Positions 1 through 8,205 of a stretch of 64,000 nucleotides of DNA are shown one piece after another. Position numbers and translations under genes: made by a program. The stretch covers positions 2,041,001 to 2,105,000 of the forward strand of contig NC_014551.1 of the NCBI RefSeq assembly GCF_000196735.1, read 5' to 3'. Each line of letters starts with the position of its first letter. Within the stretch, counting starts at the first letter, position 1. Under the pieces are notes generated by a model. It had not been told where the DNA came from. It was given only the letters and a program-made list of their open reading frames with translations, and ran no database searches. This DNA comes from Bacillus amyloliquefaciens DSM 7 = ATCC 23350. Its GTDB lineage: Bacteria; Bacillota; Bacilli; Bacillales; Bacillaceae.

Positions 1-911
<911 letters not shown>

Positions 912-963
912 CTAGCATGTATAGGAATTCCATTTTCTAAACTCATTTTCCTTCTATAAAAAA

Positions 964-992
964 ACATCGCCCGTATGAACTGAGCGATGTGC
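964..992 (-). terminator. Rho-independent terminator of yoeA
   Basis: CATCGC and GCGATG arms close a hairpin just past the yoeA stop, followed on the minus strand by a T-rich run. Confidence 0.6.
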
Positions 993-993
993 T

Positions 994-2382
994 TTATTGA
1001 ATCAGCCGGGTAATCTGCTTTTTCTTCCATACAAATCGGTAATACCCGTATTGCAGCAGCAGGCTGACGACGAAAGCCGCCGGATAACCGACCCAGATGC
1101 CGAGAATACCGAGTGTTGTGTAATGAGAAAGAATAAAGGCGACAGGCACTTCAATTCCCCAAATTGTAAAAATGCTGATAATCGTCGGCCATAACACCGT
1201 ACCGCTCGCCCGCATTGTCGCTGAAACAATCTGAGCGTGACCGAAAATCAAATAGCTCCAAAGTGTAATCATAATAAGATTGCGGGCAATATGCAGTGTA
1301 CCCTGATCTGTTAAAAACAAGGCCAGTATCTGTCGGGTGAAGGTGTAGATCAGCAGAATCAATACCCCGCCAATCAAATAATTCAGGCCGATGCCGACTT
1401 TGATGACCTGTTTCAGCCGGCCGAATTGATTAGCCCCTATGGACTGGGCGGCAAAAATTGAAACGGCGATACCGAGGCTTACCGCCGGCATCTGCACATA
1501 ACTCGCCACTTGGTTGACGACCCCGTAAGCCGCCGTCGCGTTTGATCCGTAATGATTAACAAAAGAGATGACCGCGATTTCAGAAAGTGATACGAGAATC
1601 ATATTGATACTCGACGGAATACCGAGCCGCAGTAAAAGCGCAAGCAGCTTTCTGTCCATTTTAAGAGAGCGGAAAGCAGCCCGGTCAAATGCCAATGGAT
1701 GCTTCTTTTTCCTCAAATAAACCATGAGTACGATAAATGTCACGATGTTTGAAATCACCGTTGCATACGCCGATCCGTAAATGCCGAACTTCGGAAGCCC
1801 GAAAAGTCCGAGAATCAATAACGGCAATAGCCCTATGTTAATGACTGTACTGACGATTAACGTATAAAACGGGGTCTTTGAATCTCCCGTTCCGCGTAAA
1901 AATGTCGTATAAGCAAAATATAAAAACATCAGCGGCATTGCACAAAACAAAATGCGCGCATATCGGACACTGACATCTATTACATTTTCCGGCGTTCCCA
2001 TCAGCCGTAAAATATCAAGTGTAAACACACTGCCGACAACTGCCAGCACAATCCCGAGCATAAAGGTAAAAGTCAGTGTCGTGCCGACAATCGCCTTCAT
2101 CCTCTCTTCGTTTTTCGCGCCGTAAGCCTGCCCGATCAGAATGGAACTTCCTGAACCGATTCCGATCGTAAAGGAAATCAGCAGAAAAAACAGCGGAAAA
2201 AAAGACGATACGGCGGCAAGCGCATCGACTCCGAGCCACCTTCCGACGAATACCATTCCGACCAATTGGCCGACAGATTGCAATACATTGCTTAAAAGCA
2301 GCGGCACTAAAAACAGTGACATCGATCGCCAGACAGATTGGCCGCGGCCTTCCGCTGTCTCCAGATTATCTTGTACTTCCAT
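994..2382 (-). CDS. yoeA: MATE family multidrug/Na+ efflux transporter YoeA
   Basis: 462 residues with about 12 hydrophobic segments and the two-fold MatE repeat. Typical MATE signatures are visible, for example GQLVGMVFVGRWLG near the N-terminus and NQVASYVQMPAVSLGIA in the second half. MATE proteins export cationic drugs or toxins in exchange for Na+ or H+ across the cytoplasmic membrane. Length is normal for the family. It lies between yoxA and iseA, as in B. subtilis, and has its own terminator, so it is probably monocistronic. The substrate is unknown. Confidence 0.85.
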   Translation of the reverse strand: MEVQDNLETAEGRGQSVWRSMSLFLVPLLLSNVLQSVGQLVGMVFVGRWLGVDALAAVSSFFPLFFLLISFTIGIGSGSSILIGQAYGAKNEERMKAIVGTTLTFTFMLGIVLAVVGSVFTLDILRLMGTPENVIDVSVRYARILFCAMPLMFLYFAYTTFLRGTGDSKTPFYTLIVSTVINIGLLPLLILGLFGLPKFGIYGSAYATVISNIVTFIVLMVYLRKKKHPLAFDRAAFRSLKMDRKLLALLLRLGIPSSINMILVSLSEIAVISFVNHYGSNATAAYGVVNQVASYVQMPAVSLGIAVSIFAAQSIGANQFGRLKQVIKVGIGLNYLIGGVLILLIYTFTRQILALFLTDQGTLHIARNLIMITLWSYLIFGHAQIVSATMRASGTVLWPTIISIFTIWGIEVPVAFILSHYTTLGILGIWVGYPAAFVVSLLLQYGYYRFVWKKKQITRLIQ

Positions 2383-2538
2383 ATGTAGGACTCCTTTTTT
2401 GATTTTCTTCCATTTTATTATTCAGCAGACAGCTTGTAAAAACCTTTTGTTCAATGAAACTCTTTATCTTTTTCTTGCGTCTTACATGGAAATAAATCAT
2501 AAAAATAAAAAGTTCGGAAAATATTTCTGAAAAGGTAT

Positions 2539-2573
2539 TGTAATCTTAACGTAATTATTGTAACATTTGTAAC
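2539..2573 (+). promoter_or_regulatory. Candidate WalR binding site upstream of iseA
   Basis: TGTAAT-cttaa-CGTAAT (2539-2555) fits the WalR direct-repeat form TGTWAH-N5-TGTWAH with one mismatch. Two more TGTAAC half-sites follow at 2559 and 2568. In B. subtilis iseA (yoeB) is a WalRK target, which supports the reading. Confidence 0.5.
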
Positions 2574-2610
2574 ATAAGAGAAAGAGATTCGTTGAAGGAG
2601 AGATTAAATC

Positions 2611-3153
2611 ATGAAAAAATGGCTATTATTCCTTACTACTATTACATTGATTCTATCACTGGGCACTGCGGCGACTGCCAAAAATACGCCCAATGACCTT
2701 ACACAAAAACAAGCACTGCAGCTGGCTCTGTCAGCAAGAGAACATTTCTGGAACACGATGAGCGGAGGCGCGCTTAAATCAAACACAAACTGTACATCTG
2801 AACAGTTCGAATATCAAAATATGCAATATGTGTTCATGTGCAAAGAGCTCGGAACAAAAGCGAAAGCCGTAAAATACCTGACACCCGCCTTTACAAAGCA
2901 AGCGATTGATAAAGGGCTCAAAGATTACCACTTCACTGTAAAAGACGGCAAATTGGCTGTTCCGGTCGGCGACGGAGACAACCTCCTGAATTGGAAAAAA
3001 GCAAAAATGACCCTTCTTTCTAAAAAAGGAAGCGTCCAAACATACCGCTTCACTGTACCGACTCTTGACGGATCTCCGTCAGCAAAACGCGACGTTACAT
3101 TTGTAAAAGAAAACAACGTTTGGAAAGTCAACCAATTTGATGCTATTATATAA
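2611..3153 (+). CDS. iseA: IseA, secreted inhibitor of D,L-endopeptidase autolysins
   Basis: 180 residues starting with a signal peptide (MKKWLLFLTTITLILSLG, cleavage near ATAAK). The mature domain is the IseA/YoeB fold. The B. subtilis protein binds the NlpC/P60 domains of LytE, LytF and CwlO-type endopeptidases at the cell surface and blocks them, which protects against lysis. A strong ribosome site (gaaggagag) sits before the ATG. It is monocistronic with a strong terminator. WalR-like repeats upstream suggest control by wall homeostasis. Confidence 0.88.
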   Translation: MKKWLLFLTTITLILSLGTAATAKNTPNDLTQKQALQLALSAREHFWNTMSGGALKSNTNCTSEQFEYQNMQYVFMCKELGTKAKAVKYLTPAFTKQAIDKGLKDYHFTVKDGKLAVPVGDGDNLLNWKKAKMTLLSKKGSVQTYRFTVPTLDGSPSAKRDVTFVKENNVWKVNQFDAII

Positions 3154-3155
3154 AG

Positions 3156-3182
3156 AAAAGCCCGCTTACAGCGGGCTTTTTT
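3156..3182 (+). terminator. Terminator of iseA
   Basis: AAGCCCGC-ttaca-GCGGGCTT hairpin followed by a T run, directly after the iseA stop. Confidence 0.85.
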
Positions 3183-3205
3183 CCATGGGTTCTTACCCAG
3201 AACTC

Positions 3206-3255
3206 ACAAAAAAAGAAAAACCCCTGTATAACAAGGGTTCTTTTCTTTTTAGACT
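3206..3255. terminator. Second hairpin between iseA and tRNA-Arg
   Basis: Imperfect arms around AACCCCTGTATAACAAGGGTT, with A-rich and T-rich flanks on both sides. It probably terminates the leftward tRNA transcript and read-through from iseA. Confidence 0.5.
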
Positions 3256-3285
3256 ATTAATCTGCACCTTTTTATATAAAAAAAA

Positions 3286-3358
3286 CGCTCTAGGAGAGAT
3301 TCGAACTCCCGACCTGCAGTTTAGGAAACTGCTGCACTATCCGCTGTGCTACTAGAGC
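3286..3358 (-). tRNA. tRNA-Arg (anticodon CCT)
   Basis: The minus strand folds as a cloverleaf: acceptor stem GCTCTAG/CTAGAGC, anticodon loop TTCCTAA giving anticodon CCT (reads AGG), and T-arm GGGAGTTCGAATCTCTC. The 3' CCA is not encoded. It stands alone, just downstream of the integrase-like gene yoeC, a typical neighbourhood for tRNA-targeting recombinases. Confidence 0.93.
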
Positions 3359-3400
3359 CTGCTTCTATTATAGTAACGCTGGCGGCTGTTTTTTTCAAGC

Positions 3401-3946
3401 CTACAGTCCTCCGAATACTTTATAGGCGGCTCTCGTCGTATCTTCATCTATTCCGATATAACGCATCGTAATAGACGGAGAAGAATGGTTTAATATCCGC
3501 TGGAGTTCAGCAATATCTTTCGTCCGCTGATAAAAATGGTACCCGAACGTCTTTCTCAGCGTATGCGTCCCGATTTCCTCCAATCCGCACGCAGCAGCTG
3601 CTTCTTTTAAAATTCTGTATGCCTGAATCCGGGAAATGGGCTTGTTCGTCCGTTTCGATTTAAACAAATAGTCATTCTCTTTCATGTCTTTTGTGTAAGC
3701 GTATATGTCTGCCTTTAGAGACTCCAATATCAGAATTTTTCTTTTCTTTCTCGTTTTGCTTTCGGTTGCCCAGACATGATCTTTGTTCCTGACATCTCTC
3801 ACACGAAGCGGCAGAACGTCAGAAATCCTCAGTGCGCTGTTCATGCCGAAAATAAATAAAAAATAATCACGTTCACTTTTCTTCTTTAAATACTGTTTGA
3901 CTTCCTGGATCTTCTCCAAACTTCGGATCGGCTGTACGATGTGCAT
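3401..3946 (-). CDS. yoeC: YoeC, minimal tyrosine recombinase/integrase-like protein
   Basis: 181 residues, essentially only a catalytic domain. The first catalytic Arg is in ALRISDVLPLRV. The H-x-x-R box is HTLRKTFGYHF. A later His is in ILNHSS, and the nucleophile Tyr in MRYIGI. The active site therefore looks complete, with no separate arm-binding domain, as in FimB-type invertases. The ATG at 3946 is chosen over a TTG one codon upstream because aagggg lies about 7 bases before it. Inverted repeats lie 25-124 bases upstream of the start and the tRNA-Arg gene lies just downstream. It is probably a domesticated remnant of an integrating element. Confidence 0.82.
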   Translation of the reverse strand: MHIVQPIRSLEKIQEVKQYLKKKSERDYFLFIFGMNSALRISDVLPLRVRDVRNKDHVWATESKTRKKRKILILESLKADIYAYTKDMKENDYLFKSKRTNKPISRIQAYRILKEAAAACGLEEIGTHTLRKTFGYHFYQRTKDIAELQRILNHSSPSITMRYIGIDEDTTRAAYKVFGGL

Positions 3947-3970
3947 CAAAAAACCCCTTATAAATGGTAA

Positions 3971-4070
3971 AGTAACATATTGAGCTTTATGTTACTATTA
4001 TAGCCGAAACCCATTGAATGATAAAGGATAAAGCCCCTTATGTAACATAATATACATAGTGTTACATAAG
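3971..4070. repeat. Two nested inverted repeats built on GTWACATA, between yoeC and yoeD
   Basis: Repeat 1 is AGTAACATA at 3971-3979, an 8-base spacer, then TATGTTACT at 3988-3996. Repeat 2 is CTTATGTAACA at 4037-4047, a 12-base spacer, then TGTTACATAAG at 4060-4070. The arms are perfect. Repeat 1 has the arm-8-arm shape of a tyrosine recombinase core site. Both could equally be operators for the yoeC promoter. The rest of the gap to 4238 shows no gene. Confidence 0.7.
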
Positions 4071-4239
4071 AAGAAATAGACACGTATTTTCAGCGCGATC
4101 CTCATAAACACCATTTTTACCCCCGTGACGGGATTTTAACCAAATAGATACACATGGTATTAAAAAATAAAAATAACGCCCTTAAAACGAAATCTGAGCA
4201 TCCGTTTTTTGAGAACAACCGAAAAAAAGATACAAAAAA

Positions 4240-4261
4240 AGACACAATATGAAATTGTGTC
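4240..4261 (-). terminator. Terminator of yoeD
   Basis: GACACAAT-atgaa-ATTGTGTC hairpin; the minus strand continues with seven T. Confidence 0.8.
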
Positions 4262-4492
4262 CTAATCCTCATCTTTTACATCAATATCTTCAGGGAGCGG
4301 TTCATTTAAAAACTCCTGAATCATTTCCTTATATTTTTCCAGCTGTTCGAGATGGGTGTGAAATTGTTCCTTGTTGATTAAATATTGCTGTCCGTCATGG
4401 ACGGCCCTTATTTTATTCGTTAAAACAAGATTATGCACATATTCTTCAGGAAGATTGGTAAACTCCGCTGTCTCTTTAATGGTTAAATACAT
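4262..4492 (-). CDS. yoeD: YoeD, excisionase-type helix-turn-helix protein
   Basis: 76 residues. The N-terminal half is a winged HTH of the excisionase/MerR-like DNA-binding class (MYLTIKETAEFTNLPEEYV). The acidic C-terminal tail ends EDIDVKDED. The ribosome site aaagga lies nine bases before the ATG. Orientation and position just upstream of yoeC suggest an integrase/directionality-factor pair or a small regulator acting on the repeats between the two genes. Function is inferred from fold and context only. Confidence 0.75.
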   Translation of the reverse strand: MYLTIKETAEFTNLPEEYVHNLVLTNKIRAVHDGQQYLINKEQFHTHLEQLEKYKEMIQEFLNEPLPEDIDVKDED

Positions 4493-4735
4493 GGCTCACG
4501 TTCCTTTCATATGTCATGTGAGTGAATTCTGTTTTGTTTATTGTAGCTTATTTTTTGTCTTTATGCTTGTTTCACAGCTTTTACTGTCCGGTTTCCCATT
4601 TATCCCATTCCCGACTGATTACATTCACACAGAAACCCTGACTTTTTGCACACCGGACTATTCCGTTTGTCACTTGTGAAAACACCACATTTTACTTACT
4701 CTATAATTGTAAGCGGAAAACAAAGGAGGCAGACT

Positions 4736-6508
4736 ATGAAAAAGAAAAAGTTTATGAATTTCTGTTTTATCGTTCTGCTCAGTGCTTTGCTCACGGCCGG
4801 CAGCATCCCTTATCACGCCCAGGCTAAGAAACACCCGTTTTCCTATGATGACTACAAACAGGTGGATGTCGGCAAAGACGGCATGGTCGCCACCGCCCAT
4901 CCTCTCGCTTCACAAATCGGTGCTGACGTGCTGAAAAAAGGCGGCAATGCAATTGACGCTGCGGTTGCTATTCAATTCGCATTAAACGTAACTGAACCGA
5001 TGATGTCAGGGATCGGCGGCGGCGGATTTATGATGGTTTATGATGCGAAGACAAAAGACACCACCATTATCGACAGCCGGGAACGCGCACCGGCAGGCGC
5101 AACACCGGATATGTTCCTTGACGAAAACGGCAAAGCCATTCCTTTCTCTGAACGGGTTACAAAAGGGACTGCCGTCGGTGTTCCGGGAACATTAAAAGGC
5201 CTTGAAAAAGCGCTCGACAAGTGGGGCACACGCTCCATGAAACAACTCATCACCCCTTCCATTGCACTTGCCTCAAAGGGCTTTCCGATTGATTCGGTTT
5301 TAGCTGATGCCATCTCAGATTATAAAGACAAATTATCACACACTGCTGCAAAAGACGTGTTTCTTCCGAACGGAGAACCTCTGAAAGAAGGAGACACACT
5401 CGTCCAAAAAGACTTAGCCAAAACATTCACTGCCATTAAGTATAAAGGCACAAAAGCATTCTATGACGGAGCATTCACCAAAAAGCTTGCGGAAACAGTG
5501 CAGGAATTCGGCGGCTCAATGACAGAAAAGGATATTAAAAACTTCAACGTAACGATTGACGAGCCGATCTGGGGCGATTATCAGGGCTATCATATCGCGA
5601 CTGCTCCTCCTCCAAGTTCCGGCGGTGTTTTCTTGTTACAAATGCTGAACCTCCTGGATGATTTTAAGCTTTCTCAATATGATATCCGTTCTTGGCAAAA
5701 ATATCAGCTTCTCGCTGAAACAATGCATTTAGCTTATGCTGACCGGGCTGCATTTGCCGGAGATCCCGAGTTCGTCAACGTTCCTCTCAAAGGTCTCTTG
5801 AATCCAGATTATATCAATGCCCGCAGACAGCTGATAGATATTAATAAAGTGAATAAAAAACCGAAAGCCGGCGATCCTTGGGCCTATCAGGAAGGTTCTG
5901 CAAACTATAAACAAGTGAAGCAGCCGACTGACAAACAAGAAGGCCAAACGACTCACTTCACGGTAGCCGATCGCTTCGGAAATGTCGTATCTTACACGAC
6001 AACGATTGAACAGCTGTTCGGTTCCGGCATTATGGTTCCCGGATACGGCGTTGTTTTGAACAATGAATTAACAGACTTCGATGCGGTGCCGGGCGGCGCA
6101 AATGAAGTGCAGCCGAATAAACGTCCGCTAAGCAGCATGACCCCGACCATTTTATTTAAAAATAACGAACCTGTCCTGACTGTCGGCTCCCCTGGCGGAG
6201 CAACGATTATCTCTTCCGTTCTGCAAACGATCCTGAACAAAGTCGAATACGGCATGGATCTGAAAGCGGCGGTCGAAGAGCCGAGAATTTACACAAACAG
6301 CATGACATCCTATCGATATGAAGAAGGAGTGCCGGAAGCCCGCACAAAACTGAACGAAATGGGACATAAATTCGGCGCAAGCCCGGTTGATATCGGAAAC
6401 GTGCAAAGCATACTAATCGACCGTGAGAACGGCACCTTCACCGGAGTTGCCGACTCAAGCCGAAACGGAGCCGCAATCGGTGTAAACCTGAAAAAATGTG
6501 AAAAATAA
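4736..6508 (+). CDS. ggt: Gamma-glutamyltranspeptidase precursor (Ggt)
   Basis: 590 residues, close to the family norm. The ATG at 4736 is chosen because aaggaggc precedes it and a signal peptide starts there (hydrophobic segment then YHAQAKK). The precursor self-cleaves into large and small subunits. The Gln-Thr cleavage site is visible in EGQTTHFTVAD, with Thr405 as the likely nucleophile. The secreted enzyme hydrolyses or transfers the gamma-glutamyl group of glutathione and trims poly-gamma-glutamate. It is monocistronic with a strong terminator. Confidence 0.95.
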   Translation: MKKKKFMNFCFIVLLSALLTAGSIPYHAQAKKHPFSYDDYKQVDVGKDGMVATAHPLASQIGADVLKKGGNAIDAAVAIQFALNVTEPMMSGIGGGGFMMVYDAKTKDTTIIDSRERAPAGATPDMFLDENGKAIPFSERVTKGTAVGVPGTLKGLEKALDKWGTRSMKQLITPSIALASKGFPIDSVLADAISDYKDKLSHTAAKDVFLPNGEPLKEGDTLVQKDLAKTFTAIKYKGTKAFYDGAFTKKLAETVQEFGGSMTEKDIKNFNVTIDEPIWGDYQGYHIATAPPPSSGGVFLLQMLNLLDDFKLSQYDIRSWQKYQLLAETMHLAYADRAAFAGDPEFVNVPLKGLLNPDYINARRQLIDINKVNKKPKAGDPWAYQEGSANYKQVKQPTDKQEGQTTHFTVADRFGNVVSYTTTIEQLFGSGIMVPGYGVVLNNELTDFDAVPGGANEVQPNKRPLSSMTPTILFKNNEPVLTVGSPGGATIISSVLQTILNKVEYGMDLKAAVEEPRIYTNSMTSYRYEEGVPEARTKLNEMGHKFGASPVDIGNVQSILIDRENGTFTGVADSSRNGAAIGVNLKKCEK

Positions 6509-6516
6509 CAAGACAA

Positions 6517-6554
6517 AAAGCCTCGTTTCTCAAGCTGAGAAATGAGGCTTTTGT
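6517..6554 (+). terminator. Terminator between ggt and the convergent MFS gene
   Basis: AAAGCCTCGTTTCTC and GAGAAATGAGGCTTT arms, with A and T runs on either side, so it serves both converging genes. Confidence 0.85.
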
Positions 6555-7730
6555 TTATGCTGCGCTGTATTCAGATGAAGTTTTTTCAGATGCTAACGAT
6601 GCAAGCGAAAGCACGCTGCACATCGCAACGATAACACCGGCTGCTCCGATCCATGTCACTGACGCAAGAGACAGATGAGTGACAACAACGCCTCCAATTC
6701 CGGCCCCCGCCGCCATAGCCAGCTGCATCACAGACTGGTTAAGGCCAAGTAATACCCCCGATGATTCAGGCTCCATCGTTGCCAAATGATACTGCTGGGC
6801 AGGCCCTGATGACCAGGCGGCAAAGGACCAAAATATAAGCACGGCCGCCGCTCCGGCAGCAGAATGTGTAACAAACGACAACAACATGAGCATGATAGCA
6901 TGAAGCGCCATTCCGCCGGTTAATGTGACACGCGCCCCCCCTCTGTCTGCGCTGAAACCGCCGGCTTTAGAACCGGCAAGACTGGCGACACCGAAAATAA
7001 GCAGCAATGTACTCAGCATTCCGCTGCCGATATGAGTGACGTTCAGTAAATACGGAGAAAGGTACGTATACGCAACTGAATAGCCTCCGAGCCAAAAAAA
7101 CGTGATGGCCAGGCCGACAGCCACCTTTCGTCTCTTTAAGAGAGAGAATTGCTTGATGAGCGGCACGGGTTTATCCCCTTTTATCTCAGGCAATGCGAAA
7201 CGTATAATGAACATAGCAATGATTCCGATTGCCGCAATACCGGCGAAGACCATCTTCCAGCCAAAAGCTTCCGACACGGTTCTTCCGATCGGCACACCGA
7301 TAATAAGTGCTGCCGTAAATCCCATAATGACTGTCGCGAGAGAGCTTGCCTGCTTTCCCGGGGGAGCGATTTTTGCTGCGATCGTAAGCGCGGTAACCAC
7401 CACAGTTCCCGCTCCAAGCGCCATGATCACCCGAGCTGCAGCAAATAAGGCGTATCCCTGCACAAGAAACGAACTTATATTCCCGATAACAAACAGTCCA
7501 AGAGCATAGATCATGAGCTTCCTTCTGTCCAGCCTTGCTGTAAGAGCCATCATGACGGGCGTTCCGATTGCATAAACGAGCGAAAAAATCGTAATCAGCT
7601 GCCCTGCCGCTGCTACAGTGACTCCCAAGGAACCAGCAATTTTATCAAGCACCCCGGATATCACATATTCAGACGTCCCCACCAAAAAGCTGATAATCGC
7701 CAAAATATAAACCTTCCATGTATTTTGCAC
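6555..7730 (-). CDS. MFS drug/metabolite efflux transporter, YbcL/PbuE-like
   Basis: 391 residues from a GTG at 7730, chosen because aaggag lies eight bases upstream (the open frame extends three codons further). Twelve hydrophobic segments and the DHA1-type N-terminus (FLVGTSEYVISGVLDKIAGSLGV) place it in the major facilitator superfamily, near the B. subtilis YbcL and PbuE exporters. An ArsR-type regulator lies immediately upstream in the same direction, as in the ybzH-ybcL pair. The pair, with thrZ, occupies the place of yofA/yogA of B. subtilis 168. Substrate unknown. Confidence 0.8.
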   Translation of the reverse strand: MQNTWKVYILAIISFLVGTSEYVISGVLDKIAGSLGVTVAAAGQLITIFSLVYAIGTPVMMALTARLDRRKLMIYALGLFVIGNISSFLVQGYALFAAARVIMALGAGTVVVTALTIAAKIAPPGKQASSLATVIMGFTAALIIGVPIGRTVSEAFGWKMVFAGIAAIGIIAMFIIRFALPEIKGDKPVPLIKQFSLLKRRKVAVGLAITFFWLGGYSVAYTYLSPYLLNVTHIGSGMLSTLLLIFGVASLAGSKAGGFSADRGGARVTLTGGMALHAIMLMLLSFVTHSAAGAAAVLIFWSFAAWSSGPAQQYHLATMEPESSGVLLGLNQSVMQLAMAAGAGIGGVVVTHLSLASVTWIGAAGVIVAMCSVLSLASLASEKTSSEYSAA

Positions 7731-7775
7731 ATGACACACTCCTTCATAGATGTTTTATATAAAGATATATCGGAA

Positions 7776-7787
7776 TATATCGATATA
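7776..7787. promoter_or_regulatory. Candidate ArsR operator upstream of the MFS gene
   Basis: TATATCGATATA is a perfect 12-base palindrome, flanked by another ATATATCGG half-site. The ATATCG element recurs in the operator upstream of the arsR gene (8181-8200). Confidence 0.5.
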
Positions 7788-7839
7788 AAATATTAAAGAA
7801 ACAAATCGCAATATGTCGATGTAATGTTGGAAAAGAAAA

Positions 7840-7865
7840 CTGAATCCCTTTTCTAAAGGATTCAG
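7840..7865 (-). terminator. Terminator of the arsR-family gene
   Basis: CTGAATCC and GGATTCAG arms with a T-rich run on the minus strand. It separates the regulator from the MFS gene. Confidence 0.7.
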
Positions 7866-7867
7866 CC

Positions 7868-8170
7868 CTACATTTCGCGCTGAAAATAATCGGCCATCGC
7901 CTTTATCGCTTCTTCATCTCTTTTATAATAGGTGTATTTGCCAATCCGTTTTGTTTGGATAAGGCCCGCCCGCTGAAGGATGGAAAGATATTGAGACGCC
8001 GTTGACTGTGTCATCTGAAGCTTATCGGTGATCTGACTCACACATACTCCGATCTCATTCATATCAATGCCATCATGCGGGGCGAAATGACGGTCCGGCT
8101 CTTTCAGCCATTGTAAAATCTCAAGCCGCGACTCATTAGACAACGCTTTAAAAACATCAATAGGTTTCAT
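7868..8170 (-). CDS. ArsR-family winged-helix repressor
   Basis: 100 residues with the ArsR HTH (ITDKLQMTQSTASQYLSILQRAGLI). The recognition helix region is clear. No CxC metal site is obvious; the single Cys is in IGVCVSQ. It probably senses a small molecule and represses the downstream efflux gene and itself. The promoter is close to consensus and its -10 element ends seven bases before the ATG, with no ribosome site. The mRNA is therefore predicted to be leaderless. Confidence 0.82.
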   Translation of the reverse strand: MKPIDVFKALSNESRLEILQWLKEPDRHFAPHDGIDMNEIGVCVSQITDKLQMTQSTASQYLSILQRAGLIQTKRIGKYTYYKRDEEAIKAMADYFQREM

Positions 8171-8205
8171 ACGTATTATTATATCGTGATTTTACGATAT
8201 GTCAA
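8171..8205 (-). promoter_or_regulatory. Promoter and operator of the arsR-family gene
   Basis: On the minus strand TTGACA (8205-8200), 16 bases, TATAAT (8183-8178), then seven bases to the ATG at 8170. The inverted repeat ATATCGT-N6-ACGATAT (8181-8200) fills the spacer, ideal for autorepression. The -35 overlaps the thrZ stop codon. Confidence 0.75.

Noticed and set aside
2141..2530. 129-codon plus-strand frame opposite yoeA
   Set aside because: Lies antisense to a clear MATE transporter, has no ribosome site and no domain-like sequence.
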